A DNA stretch of 64,000 nucleotides, taken from Polytrichum commune (lineage: Eukaryota > Streptophyta > Polytrichopsida > Polytrichales > Polytrichaceae). Positions within the stretch are counted from its first letter, which is position 1, and the number at the start of each line of letters is the position of its first letter. A program made the position numbers and the translations under genes. This document shows, in pieces, positions 11,626-24,269 of the stretch. The stretch is taken from NCBI GenBank assembly GCA_950295325.1, contig OX485807.1:13417001-13481000 (forward strand), given 5' to 3'. The notes under the pieces were generated by a model, which saw only the letters and a list, made by a program, of their open reading frames with translations, searched no databases and was not told the origin of the DNA.

Positions 11626-12540
11626 CTATATTACACCGCAAGCGTTTCACATGATGGGTAGGTACTTCTTTAATTCTTCACAAATTCCTAGCATCCAACT
11701 TGAAAGCTAGATCAGATTTCAGGAACTGACCTCTTCAAAATTGGCTGATCGCAATTGCCATATCACCTCCTAAACAGATAGCCTGCGCATGAATGAAAAC
11801 ACCGCCGTAAAAATTTGCAAGCTAGAATCACATTGGAAATTGAGAATGGAGCCACCATTTTTACAAAAAACTTAAGAGAATTTGGACCCTGTTTTGTTTA
11901 AGCATCACAAACAACACACTAAGTTAACCTATCAAATTTTGACCAAATTTGTTGATGACTCATTTACAGAGAATTATCCTGAACCAGTCCAGAGCTGACT
12001 CTCATTCACGAATTAGGTGCCTCCAGACCATGAAAATTCAGTTCACGGATGACAGTGGCAATAATAGTGTTAGTAATCTGGATTCGTCTCAAAAGTCTTT
12101 CATTGCTATCGCAAAATTGAAACAACCGCGATTTTGAGGGAGTTTTGAGGTAATCTCATCAACTCAATTCATTTTTTTTAAAAGAAAAGGAAAAAAAGAG
12201 GAGTCCAGAGAACACAATTCAAAGAGATGTAATATTGAAAGAGAGGAGCGAGAACTCTCATTCTGCTCCAGAATTTATGCCGAGGGTTGGGCTACTTCAT
12301 TTACGTAGCCCCACACTATATATTAATTTTTAGCACATCGATTGCCTCGTCTCCAAACAAATTTTAACCGACAAGGAAAATTGTTCAGACCCTTGTTGAC
12401 CATCCAGAGTCCCAGATTTTGCAAGTATTCCACCCATTTCTGTATTGCAAATTTTTTGACCCGGAGCCAGATTTCACAACCTCGTGACCTACCGGATCCC
12501 AAAACATCAAGATTCGAACCCCGGGTCGCCCCTAAAATAA

Positions 12541-13290
12541 AAATGTGGCCTCTGAACTAAATCAGGTGAAGTGATTCAAACCCACCCTCAAACTTCAATC
12601 CAGCTCAATTTTCCAGGAATTTTGTGAACCCCAAAGCCTCTTCAAGACTGTGTTGAAATCTCTTTGATTTTAATTATTAGGAGCTCGAATGGAATGGTCA
12701 CTCAAACCTGAGACTCTAAAACCCCATGCCACCCTTCAATACAAATGTGGCCTCTGAACTAAATCAGATGAAGTGCTTCAAACTCCAAGATTGAAGCTTC
12801 TTCAACAACCCACCCTCAAACTTTCAATCCAGCTCAATTTTCCAGGAATTTTGTGAACACCAAAACCTCTTCAAGACACTATCAACACCCTCTTTAATTT
12901 TTCTATTAGGGCTCAAATAGCGTAAAAAAGGTCGCCCCAAATAGAGGCTTCTTCTTTCCCCGCCTGATCAAATGCCCGAGGCTTCAAAATCCAGGGTCAC
13001 CCTTTTGAGTAGAAATGTGACCCCTGAGCTAAATCAAACGAGGTGCTTCAACCTCCATAAGCTGTTATCAACAACTGAAACTCAAGCTTCAGTCCAACTC
13101 AATTTTTCCAGAAACTTTCTGAACCCCAAAAACCTCTTCACGACTCCGAAAGCACTCCAAATTTTTTTCTATTAGAACCCCAATGGAATGGTCGCCCAGT
13201 ATAGAGGCTTTCTTCCCCCACCTGATCTCAAAAGCTTCGAATAATAATGTGACCTCTGCACTGAATCGGACGAAGTGCTTCAACCTCCAT
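12541..13290 (+). repeat. Degenerate tandem array, four units of about 200-270 bp
   Basis: A conserved block (AATGTGGCCTCTGAACTAAA, with GAAGTGCTTCAA after it) recurs at about 12541, 12743, 13013 and 13248, followed each time by CCAGCTCAATTTTCCAG or a variant. The region is less AT-rich than its surroundings. The minus-strand ORFs of 86-129 codons here arise from the repeat. Confidence 0.7.
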
Positions 13291-13756
13291 AAGCTTTTCC
13301 TTCCATCAAAAAACTGAATGCCCAAAACCCAATCCAACTCGGTTTTCCAGAAAGTTTCTGAACCTCCACCCCCGAACAGAACCCTAAACCCAGAGCAAAG
13401 GTAAAACACAAAACATTCACAAAACTGTCGGAGAAACGACCCAAGTCTTCCAAACGTAAAAAGCTTGGAGCTTTGCAAGGGGACTCACTCGAAAGTTGTA
13501 AGTTGAAGCAGCTTCGCCTGCATAGAACGTCTCCCAACAAAATGGGGTCGTCTCAGAAATTTTGGCGACCTCAATTGATTTGTTGGTGCGCGTCGAATGG
13601 AGGGTCTTTTGAATTTTATTTTTTCATTGAAAGTTGGGAGGTGCGATGGATCTGCGAAGAAGTTCCTGAATCCTCAGTCTTCTAGGAGGAGGTTTTTCAA
13701 GAGTCCACCGACCGATGGTTCGCTTCTCCGACCGAAGGTAGGAGGCGCGTGTCCCT

Positions 13757-13905
13757 GGTCACAATACAGAATCCATTGGACGAAGGCTCTGACCGGTGGG
13801 TCGGCCACACGGTACCCGGCCTGGTCCCTGGTTACACTACAGCATCCTTTGGACGACGGTGCCGACCGATGGGTCAGCCACACGGTACCCGGCCTGGTAG
13901 CCGGG
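13757..13905 (+). repeat. Direct duplication, ~75 bp, CG-rich
   Basis: Two units carry CCACACGGTACCCGGCCTGG, one ending near 13825 and one near 13900. Locally CG-rich compared with the rest of the window. Confidence 0.75.
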
Positions 13906-14102
13906 TGGAGATGGGTATAAGACTAGGTGAGACACGTGTCCATTGCTGATGTCATCCCTTTTGTTGACCCATGTGCCCGAACATTGACCTGGTTTGACTT
14001 GGATTGCTTTATTTTATTTTATTTTTTGTTTGTTTTTCGGTGCAACTTAAGGGTGATGGAGGATGACTCATTTGGCTAAGCTTATGCGAAGTTGCAATAA
14101 GG

Positions 14103-14220
14103 AACGTGGGTGTTATTCGGTTTGTTTCTCATGTTCGCCAACTTCTACCGATTTAACTTATAGAACAAAACTTGTGTTGCATTACCAAATCTACAATGAA
14201 ACATCTGTAGAAACCGGTTT
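14103..14220 (+). repeat. Dispersed repeat shared with 58810-58920
   Basis: Both copies contain GTTATTCGGTTTGTTT and AAATCTACAATGAAACATC in the same order. Unknown class. Confidence 0.5.
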
Positions 14221-14429
14221 GAAAATCTTTCAATTATGTTCACTATTGAGTGTAGAGCAGTTATTAATATTTGATGATGTAGTCCAATCTCTTTTGAACA
14301 TGTGTCTTTATGATGTTTGCTCTTTGATCCAGGTTCTAGTCAAATATAGGGGGTTGATTAAGAAAATGAGCCACTTAAGATCCATCTACCTTAGATACTC
14401 ACATTTGTGTGATTCCCGTTGAATATTGG

Positions 14430-15140
14430 AGGTGATAAGTGTTGAGTTCGTAATGTTTTGACATGACACATGGAATTTGTAGAGAATTTGACAAATAGAA
14501 AAATGACACTTGCACTTTGCTTGGAATTTGAATTAATTTGTGTTGAACATGTCCATCGCTTAAGGTATGTGTGTCTTATGTGGTCACTTGTGTTATGTGG
14601 TCAGCTAGAGTGGGGTGTTACCTTACCAACAGGCTTTGAGCACACTTGAGTCCATGACATTACTAAACAACAACATGATGATCTCCTTCCAAATGAAGAG
14701 GTTGCGATTAAAAAACTTTGATAATATATAGTTGTTTGTCAAAAAGTTCATGGTACACAACCTGAGTGCTCTACATAAATGGGGAATCCCATAATTAAAG
14801 GTTAACTATGCTCATGTGATAAACGGTCTCATGGAACGCAAACAAGGAGCCATGTAATGTTATGGTTGGTCAAATGATGATTTTGTGCATACCATAGGTG
14901 ATAAGTAAGATCAGCATTTTGGTGTCGAATTTGTAATTTTTTGACATGACACATTGAATTTTGCAGGGGTTCTAAATAATTGAAGAAAAAATGACACGTG
15001 ACACTCTGCTCAGAATTTGAAGTAATTTGTGTTGAATATGTTTATCAACTATTTATAAGGTACATGTGCCTTATGTGGCTAGCTTAGTTTCAGGTGTTAA
15101 CTTGTCAATTGGCTTTAAGCACACTTGAGTTGGTCAAATT
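14430..15140 (+). repeat. Direct duplication, ~230 bp, about 470 bp apart
   Basis: Segments near 14435-14660 and 14900-15130 align: GGTGATAAGT, GACATGACACAT, AATTTGTGTTGAA, AGCACACTTGAGT. No coding frame is conserved between the two. Confidence 0.65.
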
Positions 15141-18100
15141 ATGATTTTGTGCATACCGTTAGTTCCAAGCATACTAGACATTATAGGTGCCTCATATGCA
15201 ATGTTTCAAACATCACACATGCTTGTTTGAATGTGGCAAAGTTTCTTTTTCAAGACAAAAAAAATCATGTGGCACTTGAATAAATAGAGAAAAATGTTGA
15301 TAAAAGCACATGTGCAATGCGAGGTGCATTGTGAACCTCAAGATGGACCCCTTACAAAAAGAAACCACTTCATGTATCATGGAATTTGCAATTGACTGGA
15401 GATCCCACCGGCCTTCTTCCTCTTTCATCAATGCTAGGATGATGAGTTTCTCAACTCATAGATTCAACACTATATAGGTTTGTGGAGTTGAAAATGTCCA
15501 CAATAGGCACACACTCATCAACTTTGTGATTTGGTATTAACTTTTAAGTTTCAATGTTCATTCCAATGTTTATGAATTGATAATACACACATGTTAGAAT
15601 GTAAATCTCCAATGCTCCAATTTGTTGCAACCATTTGAATGTTTTAGATGGGCAAGAGGGAATTCACGTATATAATTGTACCTCTCATTCAATTAATGAA
15701 AATGATCTGAAATAGTATGTGTGTTGGAGGTTACTTTTTTTAGAATAAATTACACCAAGACTCAAATTAGTCTGGAGAGTCACATTTGATGTGTATCAAC
15801 CATAAACCTACATGGTGTCGGTTTTTAACATGGATGGATGAGAGGTACCTTGTACTCTTTCTTGTCTTTCTATGAACATGGTTGGGATTCAACTTACAAA
15901 TGCATGTGATGTTTTGACAAGTTCAACAAAGATTAAGTTAATCATTGTTTTAAATTAAGAAATTGTGTCCACGCTCGAGACTTGCATGTCATCTAGTTTA
16001 ACTTAAAGTGAATAGAACTACAAGCTTGCGACTGACTTCCAAATAGACTACCATGTACTTACCTACCTCCTATTTTTCTTATGGTACTTTGACTTTCAAT
16101 GTGCCAATTGATCTAGTAAAAGAAATTAGATTTTGCCGTTCCTTCATCAACGTTGGTATGATTTTGGACAAGATCTTCAAACATTCTGTTGGACAAGAAT
16201 TTCCATGTTGAGCAAGGGGTTCAATGTAGCATATTTTCCTTTGTCATCATGTAAATTAGAATGTGGTAATCATTCCATTTATTCATTTTTGGATATCAAA
16301 AGAGTGGATATATTGAGCGTTATAACTCAAATGTTTTAGAACTAGGAGTAATTTTTAACACACAAAGAATGAAAACATCATGAAAGGTTTAAACCATATC
16401 AAAATAGCTTCATAACACGACTTTAGTATAAAATATGACATTGTCAAACCCACACCAATAGATTCATGCAAATCTATTATTTTTGTTCAAATTAAAATCA
16501 ATTTCTAGTTTTGGAACAGGTCGATAGATTGGCAACTCCCTCTCCTCCTCAACATTCGACCTACCCCTTGTAATTGTGCTAGTGACCAATTCTCATACTC
16601 TAGATCAAATTTAAGCATAATTTTGTGTAGATGGGGGGGGGTCAATTTTATTTTTTCCATTTAGTGGTATTCCCCTTGTTTTCACTAACTTAACTGACAC
16701 ATGGAAGTGTGACCTTATCGTTTGAAGACATCGCCAATCCCCCTGTCACCTCTAGAGTATCAACAAACCAAAATTTTGAATCCCATTTATGTGTCATTGA
16801 AGAATTAAATAGACTATAATTCCTACACTTTGCAAGATAGATAGATAGATAGATATGAATATTGGCCCCTTGCAAAGCTACATTTTACAACAACAAACCA
16901 ATAGTAGTGGGTGGAGGAGTTTGGCAATCATGCATGATAGAGGACAAGTTGGGTCCAATTTGAGGACTCAACATCATCATTCAACTCCTTAGTATCTCTA
17001 TTGTTGCCATATGTTTCTAAGTTATAGTAATGTATACCCATTCAATAAGCTAACACATTCATCCAAAAAGCTCTTGAATTTTTCCAAAAAACCAGTCAAA
17101 CGCCCAACTATCTTAAATCACGTTGAAATGTAAGTCTCCAAACTTGGGCACTCATTCAATTGTTGGGTTGGCCTAGGCTTACATATCATACTTGCTCTTA
17201 ATTGATGTTGGTGGTGTCAAAAATTTCCTTGACATCCTCCCACATCATTGACTCAATCAAAAGAATCATGGATTTGCAATAGAAAATACTCATGGTATCC
17301 TCAACAAGCAATTTAGTATGATTGTATTAACAAGTTTCAAAATGTGAGGTTGTTGAGAAAGAACTCCAGTCCACTACAAATGCTAAAATAACTCAAATAT
17401 TGCAATTGATTAAAACTCCGTCATCCTAACGAGCTCCCAAGTACATTGAGCTTGAGACCCTAATGGTTGATTATCATAGGTTCCTTTTCCTTGTTCAACT
17501 TTCTTTGGGAATAGCATATACGATAGGGCAACTGAAATTTGGATGCCCAAGTGGTCATCCATCCAAACTCTATTGTGATCTTGGGATGTTTAACTTTGGA
17601 GTTTCTATGCTATCTAATAATCAACTTCTCTTTTTCACTAGTTGCCTTTAGTGGTGTATGAAGTCAAAGTTTATAAGAATCAATTTGTTGACTTTAAAGG
17701 GCACTAATTGACATTCTATTGCCATTGATGTAACCTCCAATTGCTCAAAATTTTAATGAACTACCAACCAAAGCTTTATTATAGAGATAATTTGGGACTT
17801 TGTAATGTGTTGAATGCATGGGGAAAAAAAAATCATAAGCAATCATCAAGACTCAAGCCCATAGAGTCAAATCATTAGGGCTCATTCATCAACAAAATGT
17901 TATGAAGATTGCGAGCACTCGGCAGTAAATAAATCAAAAAATGGACAATCAAATCTCCTCCATTGCAAGCTTGTTTGTTTGGAAATACACCGATAAGTAA
18001 CAACCCACAATGTCATCAAGGAGGATGAAGAACTCACCACTTTTGTAGCACCCTTTGCATGTTCTTTCTTCCTTGCTACCATTTGCACATTTTTGGTACT

Positions 18101-19190
18101 AGTGCATATATAGATGCTCACATTATGGGAATGGCACAAACCATTCAACACCCTTCGGGTAACCCGAACTTGGGCAAGGGTTACATGTACTTGGGCGAGG
18201 GTTACATGAGTACTCCCGAGGCGAGCCTTTGGGCTGCGCACATAGAAGGAACAAGTCATTGTTAATAAGATGCAAAATCTTAAGAGTAAATTTTTTGTAC
18301 ACATCAATTGTGTTGCCTATGGGACCAAGCTACTTTCATTCTATCAAAAAAAAATCTTACACCTTGAGGATGCAATGGTTGTTGCTAGATTACATGGTAG
18401 TGATAAGATCTTATGAAATTCATCCCTAATGTATATCTCAATGGTACTAATAATCAACGTGTTTCCAAGGTGATTAACCTAGCCAATCCATGAAGCACAA
18501 ATGCTAAAATTTATGTAAAGGAAACAACCTTAGTGAGACTCAAAATCTATTTTTACGAGGTAGATGAACTTATAACGATTTCTTCTAACATTTCAACACT
18601 TATAGGGATTAAGAACAAAGACAAAATCTACACAAGCACATTAGCAAATTTAAATGAAGAACACAAATTGGTAACTTACAATATCTGAAACCAAGACGGG
18701 CAATATTTAGAATCCTAAAGAGCATCACCCTTAGATTTTCTAGAACATGTTTCTTTCATATACGTAACTTCTTATTAAGACAGTCTACCTTGCACAAATC
18801 TATAACGGCTACTTTCAACACTTCCGACATATGTAAGAATCCCACAACAAAGCATAAATTACAAGAACATACCATATGGTCCTTTTGTCTTTAATTCATT
18901 GGCGTTAGCAATTCGCCTCCCATCTCAAAAAACATTTATTTCAAAATAAATAAAAATAAATAATGTCTTCTTGAGCAACATACACATCGAGCTCACAACT
19001 TTTGAAGCCACTACGATGCTAGAACATCTTTTAAAACTCATAAGTATTACTCGTAGATTTTCCTTAAACGGTTTCTTCCGGATATGTACATTTCACACTT
19101 GAATACATACACATACATTAGAAGCCGCTTCATATATTATTACTTGAGGCAAGTGTTTGAATACGAAAAACTATACACCTCCACGATGCG
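15140..19190. other. Intergenic; no convincing gene
   Basis: Short ORFs only. Stretches at 17.4-17.7 kb (plus strand) and 17.9-18.3 kb (minus strand) give broken translations faintly like Copia polyprotein but on opposite strands; I do not call them. A (GATA)n run lies near 16839-16857. Confidence 0.4.
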
Positions 19191-19350
19191 TAACTTGCAA
19201 AAACTTAAACTTAACGTAACTTAAACTAACTTGATGTTGTTTATTTCACGCACTAGAGATCTAAATTAGACTTAACTTGCAAAAACTTAAACTTAACGTA
19301 ACTTAAATTAACTTGATGTTGTTTATTTCACGCACTAGAGATCTAAATTA
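19191..19350 (+). repeat. Tandem duplication, 78-bp units, period 82
   Basis: 19191-19268 and 19273-19350 differ at one position; both end CACGCACTAGAGATCTAAAT. The near identity implies a recent event. Confidence 0.9.
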
Positions 19351-19444
19351 TGAAGTCTATCGAACACGCAAAGGCCCATGACCTGATAAAAACCGCTCCT
19401 TCTCTTTGAATCTGATCAATGGAGACTCGGTTTGCACTTCTTCA

Positions 19445-19600
19445 TCATGCGTGCATGGTCGCGGAGCCGGTTGGTAAACGACCATGGGTTCGACTCTCAC
19501 CTCTTTCGGGGAGCAACACAACACCGGCTTGGGAGGGGCCTCAACTTCACACGGCCTACTACCCGTCGCCTGCATGCACACACGACACACAATAACTTGA
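19445..19600 (+). repeat. Possible tRNA-like SINE head
   Basis: A box-like GGAGCCGGTTGG (19463-19474) precedes a B box-like GGTTCGACTCT (19487-19497). The spacing is shorter than in a normal tRNA and CATGGTCG/CGACCATG form a small hairpin around the A box, so this is tentative. Confidence 0.25.
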
Positions 19601-19936
19601 CTCGGTTACGCAAATTGTTGATGAAATGGTTATTATTGAAATCGTCGTTTTTTATAATAACCGCAAGCTCAAGAGGATTCCAATGCATCGAAGAGAAGAT
19701 TGTTTGGACACCGTATGCAAAAGTTACAAACGTTAAGAGTCTTACTTCTTGTAGGTGGTTTTAAAACCAACGTCTATATCATATGTGCGGGTGATGTACG
19801 TCCCTGTAATCAATATGTGTTTATTGTACATGATTTATGGGTGTTGGTATTAGGTCGCTGTTGGTTTTGGGTGTATGTATCTTAGGTGTTCTCCCAAAGT
19901 GTCAGGCATTAGTAAAGTCAACTGGAAAAAACGAGG

Positions 19937-19968
19937 GAATGAATGAATGAATGAATGAATGAATGAAT
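19937..19968 (+). repeat. (GAAT)8 microsatellite
   Basis: Eight uninterrupted GAAT units. Confidence 0.95.
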
Positions 19969-20563
19969 AAGAATGAAGGATAACACCTATAGTTGTTGTC
20001 AATACTAGCATGAATTTGAGAGTCTTTTTGTCCACATGGTGTTGTTTGAATGAAGAGGTGCTTCTTCTAATAGTTGCACTTGGGTCACCTAGATCACCCA
20101 TTGTTCTTTTCCTACTAAGTTTGTTGAGTCCATGCTTGGTACATATAACCCTATTATTTTGGTGATAAACCAAAAATTAGAAAGGAAGAAAAGAGGAGGA
20201 GAATAAAAACACCCATGTTTGCCAACACTAGCATGGATTTTTAGAATCTCTACGCCCGCATGCTATTGCCTCAATTATGAGGTGATTTAATTTCAATGGC
20301 CATAACTGGGAGAATTTGATTGCTAAATTTCCTCTCCTACTAGGTTTGTTGAGCTTCATATATATATATATATATTGGGGGAGGGGGGACAAATTGAACG
20401 CACTCAATTGCAAATGTAACTAGAGTAGCCCCTTGGGGGGTGCACCATAACACATATGAGTATACATGAGTGCACAAAAGGGGTACTAATTTGAACTTTT
20501 TGTACTATGTATACATATGCTATAGAACTTATAACTCATAATTATGTACGTGTTTGGAGGACC

Positions 20564-20776
20564 TCTAGAAAATACATAACATTTGTACTTGTATAGTAGA
20601 GTCACTAGACTTTACAGGGTAAGTATTTAATATTGGATGAAACTATAATGAATCATTTTCTCATTTCCTCTCTAGAAAATACATAACATTTGTACTTGTA
20701 TAGTAGAGTCACTAGATTTTACAGGGTAAGTATTTAATATTGGATGAAACTAGAATGAATCATTTTCTCATTTCCT
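20564..20776 (+). repeat. 107-bp tandem duplication inside element M2
   Basis: Units 20564-20670 and 20671-20776, starting TCTAGAAAATACATAACATT, are almost identical; the corresponding part of the copy at 48-49 kb is single. Confidence 0.88.
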
Positions 20777-21120
20777 TATCATGCCTATGTTTGTATGGAT
20801 GAGGCAATATTAGGGATTTAAAAGGGGTGGTTGAGTTGAGAACGAGGCCACTTCTTGCTTAGAGTTGCAAGAGGAACGACTGGTGCTTCTTTGTGGCGTT
20901 TCTTTGTGGTTGATGCGGGTGGTTGATGCGGGTGGTTAATGCAGGTGGTTGATGCCTTGGCTAGATGATGGGTGACATTGAAATTGTGAAGGTGTTGATT
21001 CCCAAGTGGGTTTTCTCTTAATCATTTTCGTATCATTAGTTTACCTCCACTATGTGCAACAATTTGGATAAGGCATTTAGGGATTGCAATTGTTGCAAGT
21101 TCTAGGATCAAGCACGGAGA

Positions 21121-21303
21121 TTGATTTATGTTTGTATAAAAAAAGGAACCAACAATAAGTGGAATGGCAGTCTTGCGGATCATTTGATTAAAAAAGTAAA
21201 CACAATAATTGCATTAGCTTCTCTTACATATATTACAGACGTAGACAATTATGAGTTACATTTGGGGGATGAAAATATCTACAACTTTAGTAATGAATGC
21301 TAG
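21121..21303 (+). pseudogene. Fragment of the Mutator-like element's conserved protein
   Basis: About 60 codons: KKGTNNKWNGSLADHLIKK then IIALASLTYITDVDNYELHL and GDENIYNF. It aligns with the C-terminal third of the minus-strand ORF at 48245-48727 (KGTNNKWSYHLMEHLM, IIALASMTYIVDLDAYELH, GDEKVFNDF). The upstream coding part is missing here, so this copy is a relic. An early stop replaces the last residues, but the frame continues GFTLYT after it, like GFTLYI in the other copy. Family not recognised. Confidence 0.65.
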
Positions 21304-21654
21304 GGCTTTACATTATATACATATGATAGGAGTTCATTATTATACAATAATATATTATTATACATATGTTAATGACTATATCAAATTGTAATTTTTAACA
21401 TATACATATCGTCACTTGTATTTTTATCATTGAAGTTGCATGTGTATGGCTTGATTTTACAAATAAAAACTTGTATATAGGAGATTTTTAGAGTATGTTG
21501 CAAATGCACGTGGTTCTGGGTTTTCAATGAAAGGTGCACCCCCGGGAGTAGCCCCTTAACAACTTTAAGATGATTAGTTGACCCATTGACCCACACAATG
21601 ATTCCTTGGAGATGGGTCTTAACCATTCAAGCTATTTGGTGTCTAAGGTTGCAT

Positions 21655-21975
21655 GACTAAGGTAGCGGGGCACATTCCTGCTCGAATTTAGATTGGCATG
21701 TTCATTGGGGAGTTATTAAGGGGGAATCAATCTTGGAAGATGTGCAAAGTACATTGGAAATTGGACCAATTGGAATAATTAATTTTGGATTAATATTGAA
21801 TTAGTTATGAATTTTGGAAGGAGAACTCATAGGGGTACCCAAAACCACTCACCCCAAAAATGTACACCATGATTACATAGAAATTTGAGGTTGGAAGCTA
21901 TAATGTACCTCTTGTTTGGATAGGTCTAGTGAGCGGTTTAAGGACCCGAGCGGGAATGTGCCCCGCTACCTTAAC
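21655..21975. mobile_element. Inverted-repeat element, TAAGGTAGCGGGGCAC ends
   Basis: Left end TAAGGTAGCGGGGCACATTC (from about 21657) and right end GAATGTGCCCCGCTACCTTA (to about 21974), roughly 27-bp arms with one mismatch. No clear flanking duplication. About 320 bp, non-coding. Confidence 0.65.
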
Positions 21976-22427
21976 CCAAGTTTAGTGACACGAGGTAAGT
22001 GTACAAGTGTGCCCATCGAACCCTCCAAATTTTCTTGCTATCAAATGCTTTTAAGATTTTCAAATGTATGACGGCATGTTCATCCCTATATTATGACCAA
22101 ATTTGTTCATTGTCTACCAATCTTGCAATAGAAGACCTTGGTTAAAGAGTCTCATACTTACCATGATCAGTAGGCGATGAATAAATTTGCTTATGTATGA
22201 CTAGACAACCATGTTGCCTCACTTTTAAAAAGCTTAAGAAGCCGATGGTAGAATTAAACATCTCCTAGTATTTGTGGCATGCACCAAGGGTTTAGCTTTA
22301 GTGTCGAACATTTATTATAAACAATCAAAGGCCAAATAAAATTCAAGGAAATATATGAAATGTTTATTGACAATCTCTTACAATACCCAATTTATGGAAT
22401 AAGAGCAACTGTAGGTGTTGGTGTGAT

Positions 22428-22465
22428 AAGGTAGACATGCCTAACTTCAACATAGTAGTAATTTG

Positions 22466-22518
<53 letters not shown>

Positions 22519-22860
22519 AGTGTGGAGTATGGAGTATGGAGTATGGATGGTTTGTAGTTAGGTGCAAATTTAGAAACGGAAACCAAAAAGACATGTGTTT
22601 AAAAGAGATTAGACTACATGTTCAAAGTATGCTAACTTTTCTAAGCTCATATAGTCAACATGATTGGAGGGACCTATATGACCACTTCATGGACACAAAA
22701 ATCTTCGGTTTGATAAAAAAGGAGACATTCATATGAGGTCCAAAATTAAAAGGCAAATGGCTACGGACGATATTTTGAAGTTTCTAATCATCTCGCACTA
22801 CTAATTGCATGTTTTATATCCTATTTGAAGTGAGTGCAGCAAGAATGGTGCCCAAATAAC
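22428..22860 (+). repeat. MITE family R7, copy 4
   Basis: Left end AAGGTAGACATGCCTAAC; inner AAAAGAGATTAGACTACATG; right end GTGCCCAAATAAC. A long (AT)n tract has expanded inside it. Confidence 0.6.
22469..22516. repeat. (AT)24 microsatellite
   Basis: 48 bp of perfect AT repeat, followed by short GTATGGA repeats. Confidence 0.95.
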
Positions 22861-22865
22861 ACACT

Positions 22866-24269
22866 TCCACATTATAATTCTTTAGGCCCCTACGTCTCTC
22901 ACTTCAAGTGTAAGCTTTACTTGTCTTCCTTGTTATTTTGAGGCATCGGATTTTTCTCTCCGTCATGATTAAGAGTTTGTTTGCAAGCATTAAAAATCAC
23001 TGTGTGCGCATGTTGCATAAAAGTTCGGGGTCTTACTACTTAACTTATCTCTTAGTAGGGGACTCAACTATTGGTTTGGACTTATTCGTAATAATGTTGA
23101 TAGTTTGTGGGTGAAGTGCATTAAAAGCTTCTCCCCACTATAAAGTGAACCTCATTATTGAATGAAATCACAATTTATTAAGAAGGCTAGAGTAGAGGCG
23201 CCCATGACTGATCACTTTAGAGAATTTGCGCTAAATCTGGAGAAGTATAAGGTAGTGCAAAATCAGGAGAAACGCAAAAAAAATTGGTAATAATATTCCC
23301 AAAATGCAAATTATTGTGAACTTTTGAAGTTAAAAGTTGACTTGAAAACAATATCAATGTCTAGAGTTGTCATAATTGCTCATTTTGAGACAAATTTCTC
23401 CTCGTTTTAGCACTCAAAACCACGGACATGTGTCATGGCATTATTGATTCCCTAGTGATAGCATAATTAAAGTTGGAGACTTCATGTTAGTTTCCATGTA
23501 GGTTGCTTCACCCACTAGAATCATATGGGCAAGCAACCTACATAGAAACTAACCCATAGAAAATTGTGAAACGTGGAATCTTATCATATTTTAATCACCC
23601 AAGAAAAGAAAGTACCAAAATCAATCCCAACCCGATCGAAATTATGACACTCTATAGATTCCCAATGGGGTCCTTATCAAGAATAGGTGGTTGTTTCTGG
23701 TACAAATTGGAAGTCTATACTTATCCAATTGGGTGACTTGAATACCCAAAACATTGTGAATATTTGTCTTAAAACATACATTACACTACGGAGAAGATGA
23801 GCCATTTCATTGATTGAGGCATGGTTCATGTTTTATGATAAGGGTGCAAAGCAAGCTTACTAGGGTAGCAAGAGGAAGATATCCTTGGGCATAGACTTAG
23901 ATTCATATGTGAGATCGAGATGGGCTATTTGAACTAAGTTTACTAGAGTAAAGCTTGAATTTTGAGAGGCAATTGTTGCCTTCTCAAGGTTCTCTTAAGG
24001 TTGAACCTCCCCATGTGATCTTTTGTCTCAACATTCTAATATTGTGGCATATATATTGCAATAACTATAGAAGGCAAAACTTCCAAATGATGGATAAAAT
24101 CATGGAACATGTACACGTTATGTTCTCTTTGTCCCGGTAAAACAAAATATTAAAATACATGTTATGGTGACATTGGAATGGGGAGAAAAATCTACTTCAT
24201 TTGTAGATTAGCAATACCTTCAAATCGAGATATTCTAGTTCAATTAAACAAAGAATTATTTCTCTTGAC
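22866..24269. other. Intergenic, downstream of the large gene
   Basis: No gene seen. Contains the foldback at 23484-23556. The 3' untranslated region of the large gene should start here, but no clear polyadenylation signal stands out. Confidence 0.45.
23484..23556. repeat. Foldback, GTTAGTTTCCATGTAGG arms
   Basis: Arms GTTAGTTTCCATGTAGGTTG and CAACCTACATAGAAACTAAC enclose CACCCACTAGAATC. The same arms, with a longer insert, recur at 47104-47221. Confidence 0.7.

Larger units (their letters stand above)
20435..21546 (+). mobile_element. Mutator-like element M2
   Basis: 1,112 bp with ends GGGGGGTGCACC and GGTGCACCCCC. Flanked by an 11-12-bp direct duplication (AGTAGCCCCTT at 20424-20434 and 21547-21557; one more G may belong). 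It shares both flanks and a coding segment with the copy at 48027-49291, but the middle (about 20790-21120) differs and contains GGGTGGTTGATGC repeats. A 107-bp internal tandem duplication lies at 20564-20776. Confidence 0.82.

Noticed and set aside
13089-13540. Minus-strand ORFs of 129 and 86 codons
   Set aside because: They fall in the degenerate tandem array, have no recognised motif and are not kept in the sister units.
17430-18310. Possible Copia retrotransposon polyprotein
   Set aside because: Resemblance is faint, the two candidate stretches read on opposite strands and both have several stops; no long terminal repeats.
21655-21975. PIF/Harbinger assignment for the TAAGGTAGCGGGGC element
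   Set aside because: Its flanks read TAA on one side and TTA on the other, so the required identical 3-bp duplication is absent.
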